In this document: in pieces, positions 17,480 through 28,600 of the stretch
Numbering within the stretch: position 1 is the stretch's first letter
How the letters are laid out: each line of letters opens with the position of its first letter
Assembly (NCBI GenBank): GCA_964551435.1
Contig: CAZKBS010000015.1
Location: 1-38,932, forward strand
Origin: UBA2020 sp964551435
GTDB lineage: Bacteria > Pseudomonadota > Alphaproteobacteria > Micavibrionales > UBA2020
DNA: 38,932 bases
Direction: 5' to 3'
Notes under the pieces: model-generated
The model's input: only the letters and a program-made list of their open reading frames with translations
The model's database searches: none
What the model was told of the DNA's origin: nothing
Translations under genes and position numbers: made by a program

Positions 17480-18868
17480 TTAACGCTCGCGCAGGGCGGT
17501 TTGCGATGCCTTGATAAAGGGCTTGAGCAAATACTGCATCACGGTCTTATGGCCGGTAATCACATCAACCGTTGCCTGCATACCGGATTTGATATCGTAT
17601 TCCTTGCTACCTTTGCGCAGCTTTTCGGCAGTGGTTTCAACGCGCACGCGATAGAAACTTTCGCCTTTTTCTGTCGTGAAACTGTCCGCACCGACCTCGG
17701 TCACTTTACCTTCCATAGAACCATAGACGGAGAAGTCATACGACGACAGCCGCACAACCGCTTTCTGTCCGACGTTTATGAAGGCGATGTCGGAAGGTTT
17801 GATGCGCGCCTCGACAACCAGCAGGTCATCGACAGGGACGATTTCCATGATAGGCTCGCCCGCGCGCGCCACACCACCGACGGTGGATATTTTGATATCC
17901 TTCACGATTCCGTCCATCGGTGCGCGGATTTCGCTGCGCTCGGTACGGTCTTTATGCGCGGCCATGGTTTCACGCACGGTGTTCATTTCGATGGTTTTTT
18001 CGGCCAGTTCGCGCTGCGCCGCCGCGCGGAAACCGCTCTTGAGCTCGTTGATGCGCTCTTCCGCTTCCTTGACCGCCGCCTGCGAACGCGGCAGGGCCAG
18101 ACGCAGCCCGTTCAGCTCCGCACGTTGCTGTGCAATCTGGCGATCAAGCTGCAGAAGCTCCATCTTGTTCGCCGCGCCGCGCTCCACCATGGGGGCGACC
18201 ATCTGGCGTTCTTCCAGCGCAAGGCCAAGTACGCTCGAAATATCCGCGATACGGCGCTGAAGTTCGGTGACTTCCTGCTGGCGCTGTTCGCGCTGCTGCT
18301 CAAGGACCGCCATCTGGCCTTTGCGCTGTTTCAGGTTGGCGTCGTAGGTATCGCGCTCCGCCTTGACGGAGTCGAGGACAAGCTTTGTCACTTCGTCGGG
18401 GAATTCGAGGGGTTTGTCATCCGCCTCCGCCTGCAAACGCGTGACGGTTGCCAGAAGGCCGTAGTATTTCTGCTGACTGGCCGAAAGGTCGGATTTGAAT
18501 TGTTCGTTGCGCAGATGCAGGATGACCTGCCCTTTTTTGACGCGGTCACCCGTTTTAACGGGGAAGGATTCGATGATGCCTCCCTCAAGGCTCTGGATGA
18601 CCTGAATTTCCGACGACGGAATGACCTTGCCTTCGCCGCGCGAAACTTCTTCGAGCGTGGCCAGATTGGCCCAGAGAATGAAAAGACCCAGAAGCCCCGC
18701 GATAAAATAGAGCAGGATATGGTCACGCCACGCAATGCCATCAGCGGGCGAAAAATCATCGTCATATTTGCGCGTCAGATCGAATTTGCGCAAATCGAAT
18801 TCATCGTATTCGGCCGCACGGTTCTCGTTGGTTTTTTTGGCGGGCTTGGCGTTTTTATTTTCAGTCAT
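17480..18868 (-). CDS. Type I secretion membrane fusion protein, HlyD/LapC-like
   Basis: The periplasmic adaptor joins the ABC exporter to the TolC channel. The start ATG 18866-18868 (MTENKNAKPAKK) lies within the last codons of the ABC gene (8-nt overlap), giving 462 residues. The frame is open to 18949. It has a charged cytoplasmic N-terminus, one membrane helix (about residues 50-71, ILLYFIAGLLGLFILWANLA) and a split lipoyl-like domain. That domain is seen in GEGKVIPSSEIQVIQSLEGG and in IRAPMDGIVKDIKISTVGGV. A long glutamine/arginine-rich coiled-coil hairpin lies at about residues 120-320. The C-terminal beta-barrel contains the usual LRKGSKEYDIKSGMQATVDV stretch. It is the last gene of the adhesin-export operon. 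Confidence 0.94.
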   Translation of the reverse strand: MTENKNAKPAKKTNENRAAEYDEFDLRKFDLTRKYDDDFSPADGIAWRDHILLYFIAGLLGLFILWANLATLEEVSRGEGKVIPSSEIQVIQSLEGGIIESFPVKTGDRVKKGQVILHLRNEQFKSDLSASQQKYYGLLATVTRLQAEADDKPLEFPDEVTKLVLDSVKAERDTYDANLKQRKGQMAVLEQQREQRQQEVTELQRRIADISSVLGLALEERQMVAPMVERGAANKMELLQLDRQIAQQRAELNGLRLALPRSQAAVKEAEERINELKSGFRAAAQRELAEKTIEMNTVRETMAAHKDRTERSEIRAPMDGIVKDIKISTVGGVARAGEPIMEIVPVDDLLVVEARIKPSDIAFINVGQKAVVRLSSYDFSVYGSMEGKVTEVGADSFTTEKGESFYRVRVETTAEKLRKGSKEYDIKSGMQATVDVITGHKTVMQYLLKPFIKASQTALRER

Positions 18869-21176
18869 TCGGCACCCCCTGCGTGCCTTGCGCTTTGTAC
18901 GCGCCCGACTGCAACTTGGCGATGACTTCGTCGCGCGGGCCGGCGGCAATAATACGGCCGCGGTCCATCAAAATAAGCTTGTCCACCAGACCCAGAACGG
19001 CGCTTTTATGCGTGACCAGCAAAATGGTTTTACCTTTAATAAGCTCTTTGAGGTGCATATAGAGCCTGCGCTCGGAGCCCGGGTCAATCGACGCCGTCGG
19101 TTCATCCAGCAGTAAAATCGGCGGGTTGTACAAAAGCGCGCGGGCAATCGCAATCGCCTGACGCTGCCCGCCGGAAAGGTTATCCCCCCGCTCGCCCACC
19201 TGCGTATCAAGCCCTGCTTCGGAATCGCGCAGGAAGTTCATGACCCCCGCCATCTCCGCCGCACGCAGCACTGCGGCATCCGGCACGGATTCATGCCCCA
19301 GCGTGATGTTTTCACGTACGGATCCGAAAAACAGATACGGCGTTTGCTGCACAACGCCGATATTCCGGCGCAGATCGGCGGGGTCAATCTGGCGCACATC
19401 GACGCCATCAATTTGCACCGAACCGTTTTCGGGCTGATAAAGATTGAGAATAAGGCGCTCGATCGTCGTCTTGCCCGAACCGACCGCACCGATGATACCC
19501 ACATGTTCGCCGGGCAATACAGAGAAGTTGACGCCATTCAGCGCCGCGGTTTTTTGTTGCGGATAGCGGAACACTACATCGCGGAAATCGATTTTACCTT
19601 TCATCACAGGCATCGAAATAAACGTCTGGCCCGCGGGCCGTTCAACCGGCGATGCCATCAGTTCATTCAGGCGCGCCAGCGATTCCTTGGATTGGCTGAA
19701 CTTGGTCAGGATCGCCGCGACAGAGGCCAGCGGCGCCATCGCACGGCCCGACAAGATGACGGAGGCGACAAGCGCACCCATGGTCATCTGCCCGTCGGCA
19801 ATCAGATACGCCCCAAAAACAACCATGAAAACCGAGCATAGCCCCGCCGCGGTACCGGCAACGTTGAGACCGAAAGAAGAAATCGCGCGAGCCTTGACGT
19901 GCGTGCGGGATGTCATCTCGTTCAGCTCTTCCCATTTGCGCTGCATATGACCTTCGGCCGCCTGCGCCTTGATGGTTTCAAGACCGCTGAGGGTTTCAAA
20001 AATCAGAGAGCTTTTAAAAGCTCCTTCGCGCATCGATTCCTTGACGACTTTATCAAGGGGTTTTTGCAGCATGATCCCGACAGCCAGCACCAGCGGCACC
20101 AGAATGGCCGGCACCACTGCCACTGGCCCCGCAATCAGCCAGATGAGGATGATGAACAGGATGATGAACGGAAAATCGATGACCGCGATAATGGTAGCGG
20201 AGGTAAAGAAATCGCGCAAGGTTTCGAATTCCTTGAGGTTCGCGGCGTGCACGCCGACACTGGGCGGGCGGGCGGCCATTTTCATGGCCAGCATCTGCTC
20301 GAAAATGCGCGCCGCAATCAGGTTATCGGCCTTGCGCCCCGCCGTATCGACGAAATGCGCGCGTAGGGTTTTAAGCAGAAAATCGAACACATAGGCAATC
20401 GTCACACCCGCCGCCAGCACCCACAGCGTCGGAAAGGCGCTGTTGGGAATGACGCGGTCATAGACGTTCATGGTGAACAGCGGGCTCGCGATTGCCAGCA
20501 GGTTGATGACCACCGCAGCCAACATGACTTCGTAGTAAATCTTTTTATGACGCCAGATCGCGCCCCAGAACCAGTCGCGGCCGCTTTCGATTTCGGCGGG
20601 GCCTGCGCGGCTATCCAGATGCGCGCGCGGGCGCACAAAAAATGCGTAACTGCCATAGCGCATCTGCAGCTCGCTGAAAGAAATCTCGGTCGTGACATCC
20701 GGCGTTTCGGGGAAGACCAGCAACACGCCTTTTTTACCGCGGCCCGTCATGATGCAGGCGTGGTTGTTTTTAAGAACGACAATACACGGCAAGCTCGGGC
20801 TGACAATCAGATCCTTGAGCGGGCGGCGCACCATGCGCGCCGTCATGCCGATGCGGTCTGCCGCACGGACGAAAGCGGCGGGCGTCGCCATTTCTTCGCC
20901 ATGCACGGGCAGGCCGGCAGACAGTGCCGCTGCCGTCGTGCGGCGGCCATAGGTGCCCGCCAGTATCGCCAGACATTCCAGCAGCGGATCATCAAGGGAC
21001 AGGCGTTCCGCCTCCAGCGGCCAATTGCTGCCCTCGCCCACCGCTGCCACGGTGGCCTCGGGCTTCGCCCCTTGCGTGGCATGGGCAAAAGCGCCACCGG
21101 CGGCGGCAGGGTTCTCGCCTGCTTGCGCCGCCGGTTGGTCGTTGAATGTCATATTTTTTTGATCGTCGGAAACCAA
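18861..21176 (-). CDS. Type I secretion ABC exporter, LapB-like
   Basis: A 771-residue fusion of three parts. An N-terminal C39-peptidase-like domain (about residues 58-190) lacks the catalytic DCG context. A six-helix export domain spans about 215-500. The ATPase has Walker A GAVGSGKTT near 565, signature LSGGQRQ near 665, Walker B ILLLDEP near 688 and a switch histidine in LLVTHK. A degenerate peptidase domain is typical of exporters of RTX and giant adhesin substrates that have no cleaved leader. TTG 21176 is preceded by AGCAGG at 6 nt. ATG 21152 is an alternative start without a ribosome site. It sits between tolC and hlyD homologues. The natural substrate should be the adhesin upstream. 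Confidence 0.95.
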   Translation of the reverse strand: MVSDDQKNMTFNDQPAAQAGENPAAAGGAFAHATQGAKPEATVAAVGEGSNWPLEAERLSLDDPLLECLAILAGTYGRRTTAAALSAGLPVHGEEMATPAAFVRAADRIGMTARMVRRPLKDLIVSPSLPCIVVLKNNHACIMTGRGKKGVLLVFPETPDVTTEISFSELQMRYGSYAFFVRPRAHLDSRAGPAEIESGRDWFWGAIWRHKKIYYEVMLAAVVINLLAIASPLFTMNVYDRVIPNSAFPTLWVLAAGVTIAYVFDFLLKTLRAHFVDTAGRKADNLIAARIFEQMLAMKMAARPPSVGVHAANLKEFETLRDFFTSATIIAVIDFPFIILFIILIWLIAGPVAVVPAILVPLVLAVGIMLQKPLDKVVKESMREGAFKSSLIFETLSGLETIKAQAAEGHMQRKWEELNEMTSRTHVKARAISSFGLNVAGTAAGLCSVFMVVFGAYLIADGQMTMGALVASVILSGRAMAPLASVAAILTKFSQSKESLARLNELMASPVERPAGQTFISMPVMKGKIDFRDVVFRYPQQKTAALNGVNFSVLPGEHVGIIGAVGSGKTTIERLILNLYQPENGSVQIDGVDVRQIDPADLRRNIGVVQQTPYLFFGSVRENITLGHESVPDAAVLRAAEMAGVMNFLRDSEAGLDTQVGERGDNLSGGQRQAIAIARALLYNPPILLLDEPTASIDPGSERRLYMHLKELIKGKTILLVTHKSAVLGLVDKLILMDRGRIIAAGPRDEVIAKLQSGAYKAQGTQGVPND

Positions 21177-21210
21177 GACGCGCCTGCTTCCCCGCGATAG
21201 GCGCGGCTGA

Positions 21211-22539
21211 TTACTTCATATCGACTTTGGCTTCGCGCGGTTTTTGCACGCCCAGCGTGTTCAGCAGCTGGCCTTCGAGGGCGAGCACACGGAACACGGC
21301 GAACATTTCCGTGTAAAGCGCGTTAACGTGGCTGGAGCGCGACACAAAGAGTTCGTTCTGGGCGTCCAGAACGTCCAGCAGCGTGCGGCGGTCAAGGCTG
21401 AACTGGTCGAGGTAAACGCTGACGACTTTTTCGTTGGCGTTGGCCTGCTCCAGAAATTGCTGCGCACGCTCGGCCGAGGCAATCATGCCAGCCCAAGTGT
21501 CACGGACGTTCTTTTCAACGCCACGCGCGGCTTCGGCACGGCGTTCTTTGGAAACGGCGTGACGGTACATGAATTCACGCTGGCGCGCCTGATCGGCACC
21601 ACCGCGATAGAGGTTCCAGCGCATGACAGCCAGCAAAGACTGGCGGTTTTCGCTGCCATCGATACCATCGAGGTCGCTGCCGATGGAAGCATTTGCCTGC
21701 AGTTCAACCTTCGGATACAGCGTGGAGCCGGAACCTTCGAATTCAGCCTCGGCAACTTTGATGTCGGATTCGAAAATCGCGAGCGTCGGGCTGTTGGTGA
21801 TAGCGCGGCGCACAGCGTCTTCAACCGATTCCGGAAGTTTGTCGCGCGGGATATCGGGGAAGGCCATGCTGCCCGGCGTATCGCCGACTTTCTGGATGAA
21901 CAATGCCTCTGCTTCGCGCAGGGACTGTTCGGTCGACGTTGCAGTCGCACGTGCCTGGGCCTGACGGGCCAGCGCCTGCGATACGTCACCTTCGGTTACC
22001 GTACCGGCAGCGGCGCCAGTGCGGATGGTTTCGAGAATTTTGATGTGATCTTCGACGTTTGCGCGCGCAATCGCGAGCAGGTCGCGCTGGCGCAGAACTT
22101 CAAGGTAAGCCTCGACAATATCCAGGCCGACGAATTCGGCAACTTCGCCAACACGGTTCGCGGTGGATTCAACGCGCGCTTTCTGGCGCTTGATTTCACT
22201 GTTGACGCCATTGCCATCGAACAGAAGCTGGGTCAGCGTCAGCGACGCGCGGTTGCGCCACAGGCTTTCATCTTCGATCGTCGGGGTGTCGGTACGCTCG
22301 TAGCCCGTTTCGCCGAGGAAGTCGACGGACGGCATCCATTGCGCTTTGGCTTGAGACAATTCTTCGCGTGTTGCGAGGCTGTCGTTTGCGACGACACCGT
22401 AGAACGGATTGGTCAGGATACCTTTGGCCACGGCATCTTGCAGGGTCAGGTTGTTATCTTCACCGGATGCGAAAGCGCTGGTCACCAAGGATACGCTGAG
22501 CATCGATACCGCGCAGAAGATTGCGAATTTGTTTTTCAT
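21211..22539 (-). CDS. TolC-family outer-membrane channel, LapE-like
   Basis: A 442-residue protein with a Sec signal peptide (cleavage likely after SAFA, residue 24). It has the tandem outer-membrane-efflux repeats of TolC: two long helical hairpins, each preceded by a strand region (ASLTLTQLLFDGNGV and LAVMRWNLYRGGADQ). It begins with LTLQDAVAKGILTNP, a common TolC-family opening. AAAGG lies 6 nt before the ATG. It forms the exit duct for the ABC exporter and adaptor encoded downstream. In LapA-type systems the channel also holds the adhesin N-terminus in the outer membrane. Confidence 0.93.
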   Translation of the reverse strand: MKNKFAIFCAVSMLSVSLVTSAFASGEDNNLTLQDAVAKGILTNPFYGVVANDSLATREELSQAKAQWMPSVDFLGETGYERTDTPTIEDESLWRNRASLTLTQLLFDGNGVNSEIKRQKARVESTANRVGEVAEFVGLDIVEAYLEVLRQRDLLAIARANVEDHIKILETIRTGAAAGTVTEGDVSQALARQAQARATATSTEQSLREAEALFIQKVGDTPGSMAFPDIPRDKLPESVEDAVRRAITNSPTLAIFESDIKVAEAEFEGSGSTLYPKVELQANASIGSDLDGIDGSENRQSLLAVMRWNLYRGGADQARQREFMYRHAVSKERRAEAARGVEKNVRDTWAGMIASAERAQQFLEQANANEKVVSVYLDQFSLDRRTLLDVLDAQNELFVSRSSHVNALYTEMFAVFRVLALEGQLLNTLGVQKPREAKVDMK

Positions 22540-22598
22540 TTCGAGCCTTTAATTTTTCCGTCTTTAGAATTCTTTGGATATGCCAGATTTTCATAGCA

Positions 22599-22631
22599 AT
22601 GGGGCTGCGGGATTGAAAACCGCAGCCCCAT
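22599..22631 (-). terminator. Hairpin between adhesin and tolC genes
   Basis: A perfect 12-bp GC-rich stem (ATGGGGCTGCGG at 22599-22610 with CCGCAGCCCCAT at 22620-22631) with a 9-nt loop lies 20 nt after the adhesin stop. It has no following U-run in the minus direction. It may slow or partly end transcription, or stabilise the adhesin mRNA, giving less of the exporter than of the adhesin. Confidence 0.5.
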
Positions 22632-22651
22632 GCTTACAACATTATATTAGC

Positions 22652-25600
22652 CTAGGCAATCAAATTGCCGTTGGTTGTGAGGGCGTTGAGATCGACAGAA
22701 ACGCCTTCCAGAATAGCAATCGTCTGGAAATTGCCGCTGCCGGTCGCATCGACCTTGACGATGGTATTGCCGCCAGACTGGCTGATGTTGACATAATCAG
22801 ACAGGCTATCCGTCAGCGGGTCAAAGCCCGTGAGGATGTTGCTGATATCCAGAACATCGCCCTGTGCAAGGCTGAAGTCCTTGATGGTATCAACGCCATG
22901 TTCGACCGAGGTGAACAGGAACGTATCCGCACCCGTACCGCCCCACAGAACGTCGTTGCCCGACCCCCCCCAGAGGATGTCGTTACCGGCACCGCCGTCA
23001 AGGGTATCTGCACCCTCCTGACCGATCAGCACGTCATTGCCGTTACCGCCGAAAAGCGTATCCGCCCCGCCTGCGCGGCCGCTGCCGCTGCCCACAGACT
23101 CACGACCCAGCGACAGGTAGTTGTCGCGGATGTATTCCATGGTATCGGTGCGCGTCCAGCCGGGATTAACAGTGCTGAGGCCCGCTTCCAGCTTCGCGAA
23201 TACTTCCCAGCCTGCGCCCGGCGCCGTGCCAAGGCCGTGGGCCGTCGCAAGGTCATCCGTGTAAAGCGCATCACCGAAGATCATATCGTTGCCATCGCCG
23301 CCGACCAGATGGTCGCTGCCGACAGCTTCGAGCTGGTTCAGCGGGCTTGCGCCAGACAGAGCCGCATTCAGATCATCCGGGTTCTTCACGTTGAGGGCAT
23401 CGCCGTTCGAAGCGATTTCATCAAGGTTGGAGATTTTGCTGCCGATATCGATACCGACGCCAATCACCGTGCTGAGCGACTTCAGCGAGTTGATTTCGCT
23501 GGTGCCGTCTGTTCCGCGGATCTGGTTCATCGATTCCGTTTCGGTGCCGGTGCGGATAACGTTGCCGTCCATATAACGGTTCGGTTCGCCATCGGATACG
23601 AAGTAGGTATAGCTTTCAGCGCCGGCAATCGGGGCCGAGCTCTTGAGCCATGCAATCGCATCCTGCATCGGGTCTTCGTAGTTGGTGTAGCCGCCGGCGT
23701 TGCTCATGTTATAGAGGAACGAGATGGCCTGGCTGACGCCCGCAGGGGTCGAGACATCGAAGGTCGCACCCGGATGTGCGTAGCTTTCGAACGGAATGAT
23801 GTGAACTTTCACATCACCGCCCTGATACGCGTGCAGGTCGCCCAGCAGGTTTTCAACAGCTTTGATGAGCTTGTAGTATTTGCTGTTGGTGTTGGTACGG
23901 CTGCCCATGGAACCGCTGATGTCGAGGATAAGGACAACGTTGTAGTCTTTGTCGACCGGCGTGGATTTGCCGCCACCGACGTCACCGACGAGGATGTCGC
24001 CGGCTTTGCCGCCGGTGATGACGCCGCTACCATCGCCAACTTCGTACGGCGTGGTCGAGGTGCCTTTGTCATCCACGTTTTCGCCGACGATAAGAACAGG
24101 GTCGTAGCCTTTCAGCTGCAACAGAGCCGTGCTGGTATCGCCGTCACCGTCTTTCAGCGTGTAGCGGAATTCATCCGTTGCGCCTTCGGTTTCGCGGTTG
24201 AGTTTGTATTCATACGAACCGTCGGAGTAGATCTTGAGCTTGCCGTAGTTGCCCTCGATCTCCGCAAAGCCGCCCGCAGGGACGTTAACCGTGGTCGTGC
24301 CGTAGCTGATTTTAACGATGGTATTAGTATCGTCCTGACTCAGCTGGTCGGCCGCGCCCGTACCACCGTTTTCACCGGTGATAACGTTGCCCGACGTGCC
24401 GCCCTGCGTGACGTCGTAGGTATTGACGTCGTTGTTCGCTTTCGGACCATCGTCGTAGACTTTGATCACGATGTTCGTCGTCGCCGTGTCGCCGTCGCTG
24501 TCGGTCGCAAGCACGCCGAAGTTCAGGTTGATGACGTCGTTATGGTTCGCGGTGTCTTTGTGATCCAGCGTGCCGATGAGGCGGAAAACATAGTTGCCGT
24601 CGTTCTGCAGCGTCAGGGTAAAGACCTGCTTGCCGTTCGCATAGCCGGTGATGACGTTGCCGACCTGCTGCGTGGTCACTTCGTGACCTTCAGACGTCAG
24701 CTTGGTGCCCGCAACCGAACCGTTGGCTGTGAAGCCGCCCGTCAGTTTGATCGTGCCCGGCGCATCGTCATAGAAGTTGACGTTGATTTTACCGCTGGTC
24801 GAGACGTTGCCGCTCGGCAGGTTGGTTTCGTCGACTTCTTTGGTGTCCGGCGTCGCAATCGTGGGGACAGCATCTGGCGTCAGCTTGACTTTTACCGTCG
24901 TCGTCGTCGTCGCCGTGTTGTCTGCCAGCGTTTGTTCGCTGTTACCCGGCGTGCTGAGCGTGACCTGTTCTTTCGACGTCGACACAATCGTCAGCGTGAA
25001 ATCAAGGCTGCCGCCTTTGACGGTGTTGATTTTCAAACCGTTCAGTTGGTCCGTCGTCAGCGACCAGTCGCCGTTCGCCAGTTTGGTACCGGCGGACAGG
25101 CTGTAGTTGGACGGCACGCCCTTGATGATGACGCTGTCGATTTTCTCGCTGCCGTCGGTGTCTTTGACGGAAGTGGCGATGTTGAGCGCCACCTGCTTGC
25201 CCTCTTCCGCCGTACCGGCAGATGCGGACAGGTTCGGTGCATCGGCGACCGCATCCACGTAAACATTCGTGGTCGCGCTCGATTCAGCTGTGGAGCCGTT
25301 GGTCTGGGTCGCGGTGACTTTGACCGAAAGACCCGTCAGGTCGCGGTCGCTGTCAGCCGGCGGTTTCAGCGTCGGGCCACCGTTGAAGGGCGCGCCCGGC
25401 GCCAGCGTGATCGACCAAGTTTTGGTCGCCGCGTCGTAGGTGCCGCCGTTGAGGTTGGTGATGGTCCAGCCCGCCGCCGTATCAATACCCGTGACGGTGA
25501 TTTTCAGTGTTTCCGTCGGGTGGCTCGGCGAGGTTTCGATTTTCAGCGCAACGCCCGAAGAGTCTTCTTTCGTCCAGACGTCGGTGACTTTCAGGTTCGG

Positions 25601-28600
25601 CGCATCCGCGAGCGGATCCAGCTTCACCTTGACCGTCGTCGTGGTCGTGGCGGTGTTGTCGGTGAAATCGTTTTCGGCATTGGCCGGATTGCCCGCCGCG
25701 ACCTGCTCCTTGGAGGTCGAAACGACCGTCAGGGTGAAGTCGAGGCTGCCGCCCTTGACCGTGTTGATTTTGAGGCCCGAGAGCTGGTCAGACGTCAGCA
25801 ACCAGTCGCCGTTCGCCAGTTTGGTACCGGCAGACAGGCTGTAGTTGGACGGTACACCCTTGATGACCACGCTGTCGATTTTCTCGCTGCCGTCGGTGTC
25901 TTTGACGGAGGTTTGGATGTTCAGCGCAATCGCGTCGCCTTCGTTACCATTTGCGGCACTGGTCGTCAGGTTCGGCGCATCGGCAACCGCATCCACGAAA
26001 ATATTCGCGTCTTTGGTTACAGAGGCCGTATCCGCGCCGTCCGCAGACGTTGCGGTGACTTTGAGGCCGGTCATATCGAGGTCGCTGTCAGCCGGCGCCT
26101 TGAACGTCGGACCGCCGGAGAAGTTCTGGCCGGGGGCCAGCGTAATCGACCACGTTTTGGTCGCGGCGTTATAGGTACCGCCCGCGAGGTTGGTGATCGT
26201 CCAGCTGGGGTCGATGTTTTCGATTTTCACCGTCAGCGTTTCGCTGGGGTCGGTCAGTTTCGCATCGATTTTCAGCTGCGCGCCCGCCGCATCTTCCTTC
26301 ATCCAGACGTCTTTGACGTCGAGCGTCGGCGCATCGGCCACGCCTTTGATGGTGACGGTCAGAGACGTCGTCGAAGTCGCGGTGTTATCGGACAAAGTCT
26401 GTTCGTTGTTGCCGGGGGTTGCCAGTGTGACTTGTTCTTTCGCCGTCGAAATCACTTGCAGCGTGAAAGAACCCGACCAGTTGGCCGGCGGATTGATTTT
26501 CAGACCCGCCAGCTGGCCTTCGGTCAGCGACCAGTCGCCGTTGGCAAGTTTTGTGCCCGCATTCAGCGTAAAGCCGTCGGGCAGGCCTTTAATCACCACG
26601 CTATCAATTTTTTCGCTGCCGTCTGCGTCTTTGACGGACGTTTGGATGTTCAGCGCGATTTGCGTGTCTTCGTTACCCGATGCGTTATCCGCCGTCAGGT
26701 TCGGTTTGTCCGCAACAGCGTCCACGAAGATATTCGCGTTCGCCGATACGCTTTCGGACTGGCCCTGGCTGTTGGTCGACGTCGCAGTGACTTTGAGACC
26801 GCTCATATCGAGATCGCTGTCAGCGGGCGGTTTGAACGTCGGGCCACCGGAGAAGTTCTGGCCGGGCGCCAGCGTAATCGACCACGTTTTCGTGGCAGCG
26901 TCATAGGTGCCGCCCGCGAGGTTCGTAATCGTCCAGTTGGGGTCGATGTTTTCGATTTTCACCGTCAGCGTTTCCGTCGTATCGCTGAGGCTGGCGTCGA
27001 TTTTCAGTTGCGCGCCTGCGCTGTCTTCCTTGATGTAAACGTCTTTGACGCTCAAGCTCGGCAGGTCAGCTTTCGGCGTGACAGAAACCTCGAGGGTTTT
27101 GGTCACGGTCGCTTCGTTGTCGCCAAAGTTTTGTTCATTGTTGCCATCACCTGCGGTGACGCCTTCCTTCGCGGTCGAAGAAACCGTGAGGGTGAAATCA
27201 CCGTTCCAGTTCGCGGGCGCAATGACTTTGAGGCCGGTCAGCTGGCCTTGGCTCAGCAGCCACGTGCCATCCGGCTGCTTGGTGCCGGCAGACAGGCTAA
27301 GACCATCCGGCACACCGGAAATCACAACCTTGGTGATGGATTCAGAACCGTCGCTCTCGCCCGTTGCCGTGGCGATGTTCAGGTTAATCGCCTGACCTTC
27401 GACAACGGTCGTATTGGCAACCGTCAGGGTCGGCGTATCGATAACCGCATCCACAAATACGCTGGTATTTGCCGTGTTAGACGCGCTGTCAACAGCGACA
27501 CCGCCAACCATTTCAGACGCCGTCGCGGTGACGACAAGACCCGTGAGGTCAACGTCACTGTTTGCGGGCGCCTTCACGATGGGGCCGCCGGAGAAGCTAG
27601 TCACGCCAGCAGGCAACGTCAAAGTCCACGTACCCGTCGCGCTGTCATAGGTACCGCCGGAAACGGAGGTATCGACATCCCAGCCAGGCTGGAAACCCTT
27701 CACGGTGATGGTCAGCTGTTCGGAACCGTCGGTATCGACAAGGCTCGCTGTGATTTTGAGCGTCAGCTCATCGTTTGTTTGTTTGGTGCCGTCGATGTAG
27801 GTCGCGTCTTCCTTGATGTAAAGCGCTTCGACCGAGAGGTTCGGCGTATCGGCAACCGGCTTCACCGTGACGGTGATGGTCGTGGTGGCGCTGGCTTCGT
27901 TGTCGGAGAAATCCTGCTCGTTGTTGCCATCGCCGGGGGTCACACCCTCTTGGGACGTCGAGACAATCGTCAGGTTGAAAGAACCGGAGAAGTGCAAACC
28001 CGGGGTAATGGTGAGACCGGGCAGGTCAGACGTATCAAGCAGCCAGTCGCCGCTCGGCAATTTGGTGCCTGCGGAAAGGGTCGCATCGGCAGGAACGCCC
28101 TGAATAACCACAGACTTAATCGTTTCCGAACCGTCGGTATCCGATACGGATGTGGAAATGTTCAGCGGAATAGCGGTATCTTCATCGCCATTCGCATTGC
28201 CTGCGGTCAGGTTCGGCACGTCCGCCACAGCATCCACGAAAATGTTCGCGGTGGTGGTAACCGTCACCGTCTGGCCCGTCACGACGTTGGTCACGGTCGA
28301 GGTGATGGTGAGACCGGTCAGGTCTTCGTCGCTGTCTTTTGGCGGGAAGAACGTCGGCGTGCTGCCAAAGCTTTGGCCCGGGTTCAGCGTAATCGTCCAT
28401 ATACCCGTCGCAGGGTCATATGTACCGCCGGAAGTCGACATGTCGACTGTCCAGCTGTTATCGATGCCGCTGATGGTGATGGTGATTTTTTCGTTGCTGT
28501 TGTTCGGCGTTGCGGTAACGGCAATCGTGGTGCCGCCGACCGCGTCTTCTTTCACATACGCATCCTGAACGCTCAGGTTCGGATTGACATCGGGGCCGAG

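Noticed and set aside
17501..18925. Plus-strand open frame of 474 codons opposite the HlyD-like gene
   Set aside because: Shadow frame; the minus strand shows a membrane fusion protein with membrane helix, coiled coil and lipoyl-like halves.
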